From the NCBI GenBank assembly GCA_035624355.1, contig DASPRQ010000070.1:1-22384 (forward strand): a stretch of 22,384 bases of DNA, written 5' to 3'. The number at the start of each line of letters is the position of its first letter. The first letter of the stretch is position 1. Positions 1 to 7,064 of this stretch are shown here, piece by piece. Source of the DNA: Usitatibacter sp035624355 (GTDB lineage Bacteria > Pseudomonadota > Gammaproteobacteria > Burkholderiales > Usitatibacteraceae). The position numbers were made by a program, and so were the translations under genes. The notes under the pieces were generated by a model. It was not told where the DNA came from, searched no databases, and was given only the letters and a program-made list of their open reading frames with translations.

Positions 1-751
1 CGGCGTCTCGCGCCCGCCTCAAGGTGGCCGGCACATCGTCGACGAGGATGTACGGCAGCCAGCCGGGTGCGAACTCCTTTCGGGTCAGCGGCACGATGCC
101 TGCGCGGGCGATCCCCTGCGTCGCGAGGATCCAGCGCTCGCGGCCCCACGCGGTTTCGCTCTCGCTCATGTCGTAACCGGCGAGACCCGAGTAGAACGTC
201 GCCGCCGCCGACGGATCCGGCGTGAAGAGGTCCATCCAGAAGACGTCGCCGTCCGCGACCGGATCGTCGGGCGGATCGCCGCCGCTCGCGGCGAGCACGC
301 CGAAGGCGGCGCCCTGCGGATCGCGGAACACGGCGTGGGTGCCGCGGCCGGGCACGTCGACCGGTGCGACGAGCAACTGCCCGCCGTGCGTGCGGACGTA
401 GTCCGCCGTTTTCGCGGGATCCGGGACCGAGATCAATCCCAGCCAGCGCGAGCCCACGGGCGCGTCCACGGGCCTCGCCTGGCGGAACATGCCGCCCACC
501 TTGCCCGTGGCGTCCTCGATCAGCGTGTACGAAGCCCGCGCGCCCTCGACGGGCCGGAACCGCCAGCCGAAGACCGCGCCGTAGAAGGCGCGCGCGCCCG
601 CCGGGTCGTCCGTCGCGAGGTCGTACCAGATGAACCTGCCGGGGTGCGTCTGGCCCGGCACGCCGTCGGGCCCGAGGGGCGAGGCGCACGCCGCGGCGCT
701 CGCAAGCGCGGCGAGGATGCCGATCATCCAGCGATGCACGACGCCGACCAT
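1..751 (-). CDS. Exported VOC (glyoxalase-fold) family protein, C-terminus beyond the window
   Basis: The frame is open from the ATG at 751 to the left edge, giving about 250 residues without a stop. The first 25 residues are hydrophobic and alanine-rich (IGILAALASAAACA), so this is an exported protein. The AAAC at about residues 20-23 could be a weak lipobox. After it come two copies of the VOC fold. The first begins GRFIWYDLATDDPAGARAFY and ends in a segment like HAVFRDPQGAAFGVL. The second begins DVFWMDLFTPDPSAAATFYS. This tandem arrangement is typical of glyoxalase/bleomycin-resistance/dioxygenase superfamily proteins. The substrate cannot be inferred, since such proteins range from metalloenzymes to binding proteins. 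An alternative ATG lies at 727. A -10-like TATACT sits just upstream of the start, and there is no Shine-Dalgarno sequence. Confidence 0.85.
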   Translation of the reverse strand, partial: MVGVVHRWMIGILAALASAAACASPLGPDGVPGQTHPGRFIWYDLATDDPAGARAFYGAVFGWRFRPVEGARASYTLIEDATGKVGGMFRQARPVDAPVGSRWLGLISVPDPAKTADYVRTHGGQLLVAPVDVPGRGTHAVFRDPQGAAFGVLAASGGDPPDDPVADGDVFWMDLFTPDPSAAATFYSGLAGYDMSESETAWGRERWILATQGIARAGIVPLTRKEFAPGWLPYILVDDVPATLRRARDA

Positions 752-760
752 GACCAAACG

Positions 761-766
761 AGTATA
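761..766 (-). promoter_or_regulatory. Candidate -10 box for the VOC gene (near-leaderless)
   Basis: On the minus strand TATACT (5 of 6 to TATAAT) lies nine bases before the ATG at 751, so transcription would start about two to three bases before the start codon. No good -35 is visible in the GC-rich sequence upstream. This is inference from sequence only. Confidence 0.4.
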
Positions 767-866
767 GGGCACCCGAAGCGCCGGCTGCCGCCGAACGCAT
801 GTCGCGCTCGACTTTCGGCGTCGGCGAGCTTAACGTACGACGCTCTTCCTCGCCGGAGGCTCGATC

Positions 867-1469
867 ATGGCTGAAGCCTGGAAAGTCGGCGGCACCTATT
901 TCGAATCGTGTAACTGCGCGGCGGCCTGCCCGTGCGTGTTCCTGAGCGCACCGACCGAAGGACAGTGCACCGTCCTGCTCGCGTGGCACATCGACAAGGG
1001 AAGCTTCGGCCGCGTGGCGCTGGACGGCCTCAACGCGGCGCTGCTCGCGCACTCGCCCGGGCACATGATGAAGACGAAGTGGAAGGTCGCCCTCTACCTC
1101 GACGAGAGCGCGAACGCCGAGCAGCAGAAGGCCCTGGGCGCGATCTTCTCGGGACAGGCCGGGGGCCACCTGGCGGCGCTCGGCCCGCTGATCGGCGAGG
1201 TGATGGGCGCGAAGCCGGTGCGCATCGAGTACGCCGCGGCCGGCAAGACGCGCCGCATGCGCATCCCGAAGCTGGCCGAGATGGAGATCGAGGCGCTCGA
1301 GGGCCAGGGCGGCGCGGACGTCACCATCGAGAACCACCCGTTCACGGCGGTGCCGGGCGAGCCCGCGGTGGTAGGCACCTCGAAGAAGCTGAGCGTCCAC
1401 GACCACGGAATCTCGCTCGACATCAGCGGCAGGAATGGCTTCTACTCCGCGTTCGCCTACCACTCGTAG
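867..1469 (+). CDS. DUF1326 domain protein, cysteine-rich probable metal-binding
   Basis: A 200-residue protein of the DUF1326 family with no signal peptide. The diagnostic part is the N-terminus, FESCNCAAACPCVFL. It puts cysteines at residues 15, 17, 21 and 23, with another at 34, as expected for a metal or redox centre. The rest is an alpha/beta domain ending in a conserved NPF-like segment (ENHPFTAVPG) and a GRNGFYSAF motif. The start is supported by GGAGG at 855-859, seven bases before the ATG. Its 3' end overlaps the start of the DUF2182 membrane protein by 35 bases, so the two are translationally linked. The family has no established biochemical function that I can cite. The cysteine cluster and the membrane partner suggest transition-metal handling, which is inference. 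Confidence 0.9.
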   Translation: MAEAWKVGGTYFESCNCAAACPCVFLSAPTEGQCTVLLAWHIDKGSFGRVALDGLNAALLAHSPGHMMKTKWKVALYLDESANAEQQKALGAIFSGQAGGHLAALGPLIGEVMGAKPVRIEYAAAGKTRRMRIPKLAEMEIEALEGQGGADVTIENHPFTAVPGEPAVVGTSKKLSVHDHGISLDISGRNGFYSAFAYHS

Positions 1470-2247
1470 GGACGCGGCGGGCCGGAAGGGCGGGCTCGCG
1501 CTCGCCGGCGGCCTCGTGGCCGTCGCCGGGATCTGCTGGGCCTACGTGGGCTACATGGCCTGGGGCATGGCGAACATGGACGTCGCCGCCGACTGGCTGC
1601 TCATGCCCCGCATGACGGGCTGGGGCATCTCCGACCTCGCGCTAGTGCTCGCGATGTGGATGCTGATGATGGCGGCGATGATGCTGCCGTCCGCGACGCC
1701 GCTGCTCCTGCTCGTGCATCGGGCCACCGCCCAGCAGCACGGCAGTGGCCGCGCCGCCCTCGACACCATCGCCTTCGCGCTGGGGTACCTCGCCGTGTGG
1801 AGCGCCTTCAGCGTGCTCGCGACCGCCGCGCAATGGGCGCTGCTCGAGGAGCGCCTCGTGTCGCCCATGATGGACAGCTCCAGCCCCTATCTCAGCGGCG
1901 TCCTGCTCGTCGCGGCGGGGGCATACCAGTTCAGCGGACTGAAGCTCGCATGCCTCGCGCGCTGTCGCTCGCCGCTCAGCTTCCTCATGACCCAGCGCGG
2001 CCACGGCGCGTTCGTCCTCGGCGTCCGCCACGGGGTGTACTGCGCGGGCTGCTGCTGGCTGATCATGGCGCTGCTGTTCGTCCTCGGGGTGATGAACCTC
2101 TGGTGGATCCTGGGACTCACGCTCTTCGTGCTGCTCGAGAAGTTCCTCCGCCAGCCGCGCGGGCTGGTGAGTGCGGGCGGCGCTGCCCTCGTGGCTTGGG
2201 GGCTGCTCGTGCTCGGTTATCGGATTCTCCCTGTCGCGGGGCCATAG
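1435..2247 (+). CDS. DUF2182 family integral membrane protein, predicted metal-binding
   Basis: A 270-residue polytopic membrane protein with about six or seven hydrophobic segments. The DUF2182 signature is the methionine-rich helix MWMLMMAAMMLPS at residues 75-87. Further in come C173 and C177 (LACLARC) and a C203-A-G-C206-C207 cluster in a helix. These methionines and cysteines lie in or next to the membrane, which fits a soft-metal (for example copper) site. DUF2182 proteins are commonly described as predicted metal-binding membrane proteins, and pairing with DUF1326 is known. The ATG at 1435 overlaps the DUF1326 gene, so the exact start is uncertain, and the hydrophobic core begins only near residue 22. 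The protein is expected in the inner membrane, working with the preceding product. Confidence 0.88.
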   Translation: MASTPRSPTTRRDAAGRKGGLALAGGLVAVAGICWAYVGYMAWGMANMDVAADWLLMPRMTGWGISDLALVLAMWMLMMAAMMLPSATPLLLLVHRATAQQHGSGRAALDTIAFALGYLAVWSAFSVLATAAQWALLEERLVSPMMDSSSPYLSGVLLVAAGAYQFSGLKLACLARCRSPLSFLMTQRGHGAFVLGVRHGVYCAGCCWLIMALLFVLGVMNLWWILGLTLFVLLEKFLRQPRGLVSAGGAALVAWGLLVLGYRILPVAGP

Positions 2248-2258
2248 GCCTGGGAGGT

Positions 2259-2276
2259 GTGACAGCTTCACGACAG
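2259..2276 (-). promoter_or_regulatory. Pho-box-like direct repeat, minus orientation (weak)
   Basis: Read on the minus strand this is CTGTCGTGAAGCTGTCAC, two CTGTC words 11 bases apart, 15 of 18 to the E. coli PhoB box consensus. The orientation is against terC, the gene it would be expected to control, and points back into the DUF2182 gene. It may be chance or an antisense promoter element. Confidence 0.25.
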
Positions 2277-2350
2277 GGTCTCGCAAGCTTGGCGTAAGCT
2301 CTACTTCAGCTCCAAGAGGCCTCGACGGGCTAGCTTTGAAAGGGACCGGA

Positions 2351-2377
2351 GGGGCACGAGCGAGCGTCGCCCCTTTT
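2351..2377 (+). terminator. Terminator-like hairpin in the DUF2182-terC intergenic region
   Basis: GGGGCACG at 2351-2358 pairs with CGT at 2365-2367 plus GCCCC at 2369-2373, with one bulged C and a six-base loop. TTTT follows directly. It could end the DUF2182 transcript about 100 bases after its stop, or act as an attenuator in the terC leader, 35 bases before the terC ATG. Upstream, AGCTT (2286-2290) and AAGCT (2296-2300) form a second small hairpin, and several AGCT words could pair alternatively. I could not match the conserved core of the yybP-ykoY manganese riboswitch. Confidence 0.45.
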
Positions 2378-2411
2378 CGATACCGGACCTCAACCCGTTC
2401 GAAGGGGCCCC

Positions 2412-3131
2412 ATGCCTGACCTCTCCACGTTCACCGGCGGCGCGGCCGGCGCCTGGGTCGCGCTCGCCCAGATCATGATCATCAACGTCGTCCTCAGCGG
2501 CGACAATGCGGTCGTGATCGCGCTCGCCTGCCGGCGGCTTTCCCCCAGGCACCAGAAGCTCGCGTTCATCTGGGGCAGCGTCGGGGTCGTCGTCCTCATG
2601 GTGCTGCTCACCGCCTTCGTGGTGTACCTCCTGAGCCTTCCCTACCTCGAGATCGCCGGCAGCGCGATGCTGCTCTGGATCGGGATCAAGCTGCTCGGCG
2701 CCGACGAAGGCGGCGGGGACGGCGACGTCGCGGAGAAGACGACGCTCTGGGCGGCGGTCCGCACGATCATCATCGCCGACATGATCATGAGCCTGGACAA
2801 CGTGCTGGCCATGGCGGGCGCGGCCAGCGGCCACCTCTGGATGCTGGTCGCGGGGCTCGTGATCACCGTGCCGGTGATCCTCTTCGGCGCCGCGATCCTC
2901 ATGAAGGTGATGGAGCGCTTCCCGATCTTCGTGATGATCGGCGCGGCGCTCATCGGCTGGGTCGCGGGCGAGATGCTGGTCTCCGACCCGGCGATCAAGG
3001 CCTGGGTGGACGTGAACGCGGCGATCCTGCACACGGTCTCGCCGATCTTCGGCGCCGCGTTCGTGATCGCCACCGGGAAGCTCCTCGGGCGCGCGCACAC
3101 GAAGCGCCACGAGACGGCCCCCGCGCCCTGA
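2412..3131 (+). CDS. TerC family integral membrane protein (YjbE-like), probable metal exporter
   Basis: A 239-residue inner-membrane protein with about seven hydrophobic segments. It shows the two internally repeated acidic motifs of the TerC/LysE-type fold: NVVLSGDNAVVIAL near residues 25-38 and DMIMSLDNVLAMAG near the middle. The aspartate-asparagine pairs in these helices are thought to form the ion path. The length and the lack of long extensions fit the YjbE-type TerC subgroup. Proteins of this family have been linked to manganese efflux and metal loading of exported proteins, but the ion here is not proven. AAGGGG lies a few bases before the ATG. The next gene begins 11 bases after the stop, so the two are probably co-transcribed. 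Confidence 0.93.
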   Translation: MPDLSTFTGGAAGAWVALAQIMIINVVLSGDNAVVIALACRRLSPRHQKLAFIWGSVGVVVLMVLLTAFVVYLLSLPYLEIAGSAMLLWIGIKLLGADEGGGDGDVAEKTTLWAAVRTIIIADMIMSLDNVLAMAGAASGHLWMLVAGLVITVPVILFGAAILMKVMERFPIFVMIGAALIGWVAGEMLVSDPAIKAWVDVNAAILHTVSPIFGAAFVIATGKLLGRAHTKRHETAPAP

Positions 3132-3142
3132 GGGGAGGATCG

Positions 3143-3625
3143 ATGGCCGCCCGCTTCGCGCCCGCGCACGTCGCGCTCTTCCCGCCGGCGGTGCGCAACG
3201 TGCTCGTGGTGGCCAACCGCCTCCAGGATCCCCGCTCGATCGCCGCGAAGCTCGCGCGCATGCACCGGGAGGAGCCGGTGCGCATCTACCTGCTCGCGGT
3301 GGTCCCCGCGCCCACGGGCCACGCCATGGCCTTCCTGCGGGGCATCGACGTGAAGCGCGTCCTTCGCGAGGACGGGCTCAAGCTCCTGCGGCCGCTCAGG
3401 GACGGGCTCGACGCGGCCGGCGTCCCCTACCGGCACGACGTCGAGGTCGGCCGCTGGGAGGAGACGATCGCCGCGTACGCGCGCGAGCGCTGCTGCAAGA
3501 GCATCCTGATCGGCGACCACGACATCCGCGACACGCGCAGGCTCGCGCACCTGCTCCTGCGCCACGACGCCTGGAGGATCCGCACGCGCCTCATCCGGTC
3601 GGGCTTCGCCTGCGAGATGCTGTAG
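3143..3625 (+). CDS. Universal-stress-protein-like protein
   Basis: A 160-residue soluble protein with the layout of a single Usp domain. A beta strand (NVLVVANRL) comes first, then helices and a second strand (RIYLLAVVPAP), and then a late strand and helix (CCKSILIGDHDIRDTRRLAHLLLR). The usual ATP-binding glycine motif of UspFG-type proteins is not clear (IGDHDIRDT in place of G-x2-G-x9-GS/T), so nucleotide binding is doubtful. A strong GGGGAGG at 3132-3138 supports the start. It follows terC by 11 bases, suggesting a cytoplasmic partner or regulator of the membrane protein. Function beyond that cannot be stated. Confidence 0.75.
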   Translation: MAARFAPAHVALFPPAVRNVLVVANRLQDPRSIAAKLARMHREEPVRIYLLAVVPAPTGHAMAFLRGIDVKRVLREDGLKLLRPLRDGLDAAGVPYRHDVEVGRWEETIAAYARERCCKSILIGDHDIRDTRRLAHLLLRHDAWRIRTRLIRSGFACEML

Positions 3626-3666
3626 TCAGGCCGCTCGCGACCCCGCGCCCCGCGGGGACGCTCTGG

Positions 3667-3672
3667 TAGGAT
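3667..3672 (+). promoter_or_regulatory. Candidate extended -10 (TAGGAT) giving a leaderless GTG start
   Basis: TGG precedes TAGGAT, an extended -10 form. The hexamer is followed by seven bases and the GTG at 3680, so transcription would start at about the first base of the start codon. No Shine-Dalgarno sequence is present. Inference only. Confidence 0.4.
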
Positions 3673-3679
3673 TCCCCTC

Positions 3680-4483
3680 GTGACCCGCGCTTTCCTGCTG
3701 GCGCTCGCCCTGCTCTTCTTCGTCACGCCGTCGCGGGCCGGCCCGCCGAAGTCCGTCTACCTCGAGGATCTCACCTGGACCGAGGTGCGCGACGCGATCG
3801 CCGCCGGCCGGACCACCCTCATCGTTCCCGTCGGGGGCACCGAGCAGAACGGGCCCCACATGGCCCTCGGCAAGCACAACGCGCGCGCGCGCTACTTCGC
3901 CGGACGGATCGCCGAGTCGCTCGGCGACGCGCTCGTCGCACCCGTGGTCGCGTACGTGCCCGAGGGTGCCGTGAACCCGCCCACCGGCCACATGCGCTTC
4001 CCCGGCACGATTACGATCCCGGAGGACGCGTTCGAGAAGACGCTCGAGTCGGCCGCGAGGGGCTTCCGCCTGCACGGCTTCCGCGACGTCGTCTTCCTGG
4101 GCGAGCACGGCGGCTACCGCGCGGGGCTGCGACGCGTGGCCGAGCGCCTCGATCGCGAATGGGCCGGCACGGGCGCGCGGGCCCACGCCGTGGACGAATA
4201 CTACGAGGCCGAGACGCGCGGCTTCGCGCAGGTCCTGAGGGGCAAGGGCTATACGGATGCCGAGATCGGCACCCACGCGGGCCTCGCCGACACCTCCCTC
4301 ACGCTCGCGGTCGATCCGGAGCTCGTGCGGCGGGAGAAGCTCGAGGCGGCCGCGCGCGACGCCGCGGCCGGCGGCGTCCACGGCGATCCCCGTCGCTCGA
4401 GCGCGGAGCTCGGGCGCCTGGGCGCGGACCTCGTGGTCGAGCGGACCGTGGAAGCGATCCGGAAAGTCACGGCGCGCCGCTGA
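3680..4483 (+). CDS. Exported creatininase-family (amidohydrolase) protein with altered metal ligands
   Basis: A 267-residue protein starting with GTG. A clear Sec signal peptide covers residues 1-20 (hydrophobic ALALLFFVT core, then SRA), so it acts in the periplasm. The body is a creatininase/ArfB/MftE-type domain: IVPVGGTEQNGPHMALGKHN at about 48-67, TGHMRFPGTIT at about 102-112, and GEHGGY at 141-146. Compared with creatininase, the glutamate (E55) is kept. The following metal-binding histidine is N57, the aspartate 11 residues after the glutamate is H66, and H143 aligns with the late histidine. Activity may therefore be different or lost. No operon partner specifies a substrate. The neighbouring cytochrome c on the same strand starts 55 bases later but seems to have its own promoter. 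Confidence 0.88.
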   Translation: MTRAFLLALALLFFVTPSRAGPPKSVYLEDLTWTEVRDAIAAGRTTLIVPVGGTEQNGPHMALGKHNARARYFAGRIAESLGDALVAPVVAYVPEGAVNPPTGHMRFPGTITIPEDAFEKTLESAARGFRLHGFRDVVFLGEHGGYRAGLRRVAERLDREWAGTGARAHAVDEYYEAETRGFAQVLRGKGYTDAEIGTHAGLADTSLTLAVDPELVRREKLEAAARDAAAGGVHGDPRRSSAELGRLGADLVVERTVEAIRKVTARR

Positions 4484-4526
4484 AAGCGGCCCCGATGCCC
4501 CCCGCCCGCCCGACCGCCGGCGGGGC

Positions 4527-4532
4527 TAGAAT
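4527..4532 (+). promoter_or_regulatory. Candidate -10 box (TAGAAT) giving a leaderless cytochrome c mRNA
   Basis: TAGAAT (5 of 6 to TATAAT) is followed by six bases and the ATG at 4539, which would put the transcription start on the start codon. The sequence upstream is a GC-rich inverted repeat (CCCGCC/GGCGGG) with no recognisable -35. No Shine-Dalgarno is present. Confidence 0.45.
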
Positions 4533-4538
4533 GCGGTC

Positions 4539-4841
4539 ATGAAGTCGCTTCGCCCGCTCCTCGCCCTCCTCTTCCTCGCCGCGCTGCCGGCGCATGCCGC
4601 GGGCGATCCCAAGGTGGGGAAAATGCTCGTGGAAGCGAAGGGCTGCGATGCCTGCCATGCGCGCCAGAAGCTGGAAGGCGCTCCGACGATCTATCAGCGC
4701 AAGGACCGCAAGGTCGGATCGCTCGCGGAGCTGAAGGCGCAGGTTTCCGCCTGCAACCACGGGATGCACCTCGACCTCACCCCGAACGACGAGCGCGACA
4801 TCGTCGCGTTCCTCAACGAGGCCTACTACAAGTTCAAGTGA
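4539..4841 (+). CDS. Small periplasmic class I cytochrome c
   Basis: A 100-residue precursor with a Sec signal peptide (residues 1-20, ending in AHA) and one heme-attachment motif C36-D-A-C39-H40. The likely sixth ligand is M76 in NHGMHLDL. An extra cysteine at 72 is unpaired in the sequence. The C-terminal helix DERDIVAFLNEAYYKF is the usual last helix of class I cytochromes c. The mature protein of about 80 residues fits a soluble electron carrier. It is convergent with soxB, with 21 bases between the two stops, so it is not in the sox transcript, but it could accept electrons from SoxXA. That role is inference from position. Confidence 0.9.
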   Translation: MKSLRPLLALLFLAALPAHAAGDPKVGKMLVEAKGCDACHARQKLEGAPTIYQRKDRKVGSLAELKAQVSACNHGMHLDLTPNDERDIVAFLNEAYYKFK

Positions 4842-4862
4842 GGGCCCGCGGCCGGTCCCGGC

Positions 4863-6569
4863 TCAGGCGATGCCGAGGTTGCCCTCGACGCCGACGAGCT
4901 TCGGCAGGTTGAGCGTCGGCGGCGGCACGGTCTTGCGGTCGCGCAGGTACGCCGCGATCACCTCCCAGATCGGCTCGCCCTTCGCGCCCTCGGCGACCGG
5001 CGCCCAGCCCGCGACCTTGTAGGTCTTCGACGCCTCGATGGGCCTGCCGCCGAGGCGCATGTCCGTGATGCGCTTGCCGACCGTCTCGCCCGGCGTGCAG
5101 GTGTACGTGAGGCCACCCACGCGCACCATGTCGCCACCCTGCTGGTAGTAGGGGTCGGGGTTGAACAGGTTGTCGCAGACGTCCTCGAGGATCGTCTTGA
5201 TCATCTCGCCGGAGATGTCGGTGAGCGTCGAGTAGGGGTACGTGATCGCCGACCAGCTCATCACGTCTTCCAGGGTGATCGCGTCGCCCGGGAGCAGCGT
5301 CGTCCCCCAGCGGAAGCCCGGCGAGAACGCGATCTGCGCCCCCTTCACGGCGAGCATCGCATCGAGGATCATCTGGTCCGCCGAGCCGTTGAAATTGCCG
5401 CGCCGATACAGGAGCCCCTCCGTCACCGCGAGCTTCTCGCCGAGCTTCGCCGCGTGGGGCGCCCGCGTCTTCTCGATCAGCGCCTGCATCCGCGGATCGG
5501 CGGGCAGCAGGTTCGAGAAGACCGGCAGCAGCCGGTAGCGCCATCCGCGGATGCGCCCGTCGCCGTAGTCGAAGTCGAGCACCGCGAGGAACTTCCCGTT
5601 GCAGCCCGCGTTGGTCACGAGCGTGGTGCCCCCCGCGTTCTTCACCGCCACCGGGCGCGGCACGCCGTCGTGGGTATGGCCGCCGAGGATCGCGTCGATG
5701 CCCCTCACGCGCGCGGCGAGCTTGAGGTCCACGTCCATGCCGTTGTGCGACAGGAGCACCACGACCTTCGCGCCCTTCGAGCGCGCCTCGTCCACCCGCT
5801 TCTGCAGCTCCGCCTCCTTGATGCCGAAGGTCCACTCCGCAACCATGTAGCGCGGGTTCGCGATGGGCGTGTACGGGAACGCCTGGCCGATGATCGCGAC
5901 CGGCACGCCGTTGATCTCGCGGAGGGTGTACGCCTTGAAGACGGGATCGCCGAAGTCCGCCGTCGCCACGTTCTGCGCCAGGAATTCGATGCTTCCCTTG
6001 AAATCGTGGTCGACCACCTGCTTCACGCGGTCCTGGCCGTAGGTGAACTCCCAGTGGCCGGTCATGATGTCCACGCCGAGCGCCTTCTGCGCCTCGACCA
6101 TGTCCTGGCCGCGCGTCCAGAGGGACACGGCGGAGCCCTGCCAGGTATCGCCTCCGTCGAGCAGCAGCGCGCCGGGCCGCGAGGCCTTGAGGCGCTTCAC
6201 GAGCGTCGCGAGGTGCGCGAAGCCGCCGAGCTTGCCGTAGGTCTTCGCAGCCTGGGCGAAGTCGAGGTAGGTGAAGGCGTACGCCTCGCGCGAGGCGGGC
6301 GGAATGCCGTACGCCTCGAGGAACGCCTTGCCCACGAGGTGCGGAGGCTTGCCCGCGGCGCCGGCCACGCCGAGGTTCACGTCCGGCTCGCGGAAATACT
6401 CGGGGAGCATCTGCGCGTGGCAGTCCGTGAAGTGCAGCAGGCTCACGTTGCCGTAGCGCGGCACGTCGTAGAGCGCGTCGCCGTCGGAAGCGAGCGCCGA
6501 GCGCGAGGCGAGCGGCAGCCCGGCCGCGGCGCCGAGGGCCAGCGCCTCGAGGAACTCGCGGCGGTCCAT
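4863..6569 (-). CDS. soxB: SoxB, thiosulfohydrolase of the Sox complex
   Basis: A 568-residue periplasmic dimanganese enzyme that hydrolyses the sulfate group from thiosulfate bound to SoxYZ. A Tat signal starts MDRREFLEAL and runs to about residue 28. The calcineurin-like phosphoesterase motifs follow in order: FTDCH (D49, H51), DGGDTWQG (D141), the SoxB-type GHWEFTYG (H172), LLSHNGMD (H275) and GGHTHDG (H298, H300). The C-terminal 5'-nucleotidase-like domain contains FNGSADQMI and LTDISGEMI. Length and motifs are full-size for SoxB. Its ATG overlaps the stop of the preceding HbpS/GlcG-like gene by one base (TGATG), so translation is coupled. It is the last gene of the sox operon. No intrinsic terminator is obvious between it and the convergent cytochrome gene. 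Confidence 0.97.
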   Translation of the reverse strand: MDRREFLEALALGAAAGLPLASRSALASDGDALYDVPRYGNVSLLHFTDCHAQMLPEYFREPDVNLGVAGAAGKPPHLVGKAFLEAYGIPPASREAYAFTYLDFAQAAKTYGKLGGFAHLATLVKRLKASRPGALLLDGGDTWQGSAVSLWTRGQDMVEAQKALGVDIMTGHWEFTYGQDRVKQVVDHDFKGSIEFLAQNVATADFGDPVFKAYTLREINGVPVAIIGQAFPYTPIANPRYMVAEWTFGIKEAELQKRVDEARSKGAKVVVLLSHNGMDVDLKLAARVRGIDAILGGHTHDGVPRPVAVKNAGGTTLVTNAGCNGKFLAVLDFDYGDGRIRGWRYRLLPVFSNLLPADPRMQALIEKTRAPHAAKLGEKLAVTEGLLYRRGNFNGSADQMILDAMLAVKGAQIAFSPGFRWGTTLLPGDAITLEDVMSWSAITYPYSTLTDISGEMIKTILEDVCDNLFNPDPYYQQGGDMVRVGGLTYTCTPGETVGKRITDMRLGGRPIEASKTYKVAGWAPVAEGAKGEPIWEVIAAYLRDRKTVPPPTLNLPKLVGVEGNLGIA

Positions 6570-7057
6570 CAGAATTCCAGGTCGTCGGCGACGGCGTGCA
6601 GCCCCGCCTTCGCGCAGGCCTCGTCGGCCTCCCCGCCCGGCGCACCGGAGACGCCGATCGCCCCCAGCACCGCCCCCCCGGCCTCCACCTTCACGCCCCC
6701 GGCAAGGGCCGTCACGTGCGGCACGTCGCGGAGGGCGGCGAGCGGCTTGCCCGGTTGCGTGAGCTTTTCCAGCTCGGAAGTGTCGGTGCGCGTGGACGCC
6801 GCGGTCCAGGCCTTGTCGGTCGCGACCCCGATGGTGTGCGGACCCGCGAAGCGGTCGCGCAGCAGGACCTGCGTGAGGCCGGAGCGATCCACGACCGCGA
6901 CCGAGACCTGGTAGCCCGAGGCGCGGCAGCTCGCCATCGCGGCCTGCGCGGCCTTGAGCGCCGTCTCCGGCGTGAGCTGGCGGACGGTGTAGGTGGCGGG
7001 ATCGGCCGCCCCTGCGAGCGCCGGCAGGGCCGCGGCCACGAGCGCGGCGATTCTCAC
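6569..7057 (-). CDS. Exported HbpS/GlcG (DUF336) family protein inside the sox operon
   Basis: A 162-residue protein starting with GTG, with a short signal peptide ending AGAAD at about residue 19. The domain is the HbpS/GlcG (DUF336) fold: a YTVRQLTPETALKAAQAAM helix, SVAVVDRSGL, RDRFAGPHTIGVATDKAWTA, and the glycine-rich GGVKVEAGGAVLGAIGVSGA, then the EADEACAKAGL helix. HbpS in Streptomyces is an extracellular heme-binding redox sensor, while most GlcG relatives have no known function. Export and placement between soxX and soxB suggest a periplasmic role linked to heme or sulfur stress, which is inference. It starts seven bases after the soxX stop and overlaps soxB by one base. I see no convincing Shine-Dalgarno, so coupling to soxX translation is likely. 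Confidence 0.88.
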   Translation of the reverse strand: MRIAALVAAALPALAGAADPATYTVRQLTPETALKAAQAAMASCRASGYQVSVAVVDRSGLTQVLLRDRFAGPHTIGVATDKAWTAASTRTDTSELEKLTQPGKPLAALRDVPHVTALAGGVKVEAGGAVLGAIGVSGAPGGEADEACAKAGLHAVADDLEF

Positions 7058-7064
7058 GCGACGT

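Noticed and set aside
2248..2411. yybP-ykoY manganese riboswitch upstream of terC
   Set aside because: I could not find the conserved core elements. Only a generic hairpin can be supported.
3646..3660. CCCCGCGGGG palindrome before the creatininase gene as a terminator
   Set aside because: No T tract follows and such words are common in this GC-rich DNA.
4834..6914. Long frames on both strands over soxB (603 codons on -, 486 on +)
   Set aside because: The soxB frame has all catalytic motifs. The others are arginine/alanine-rich shadows.
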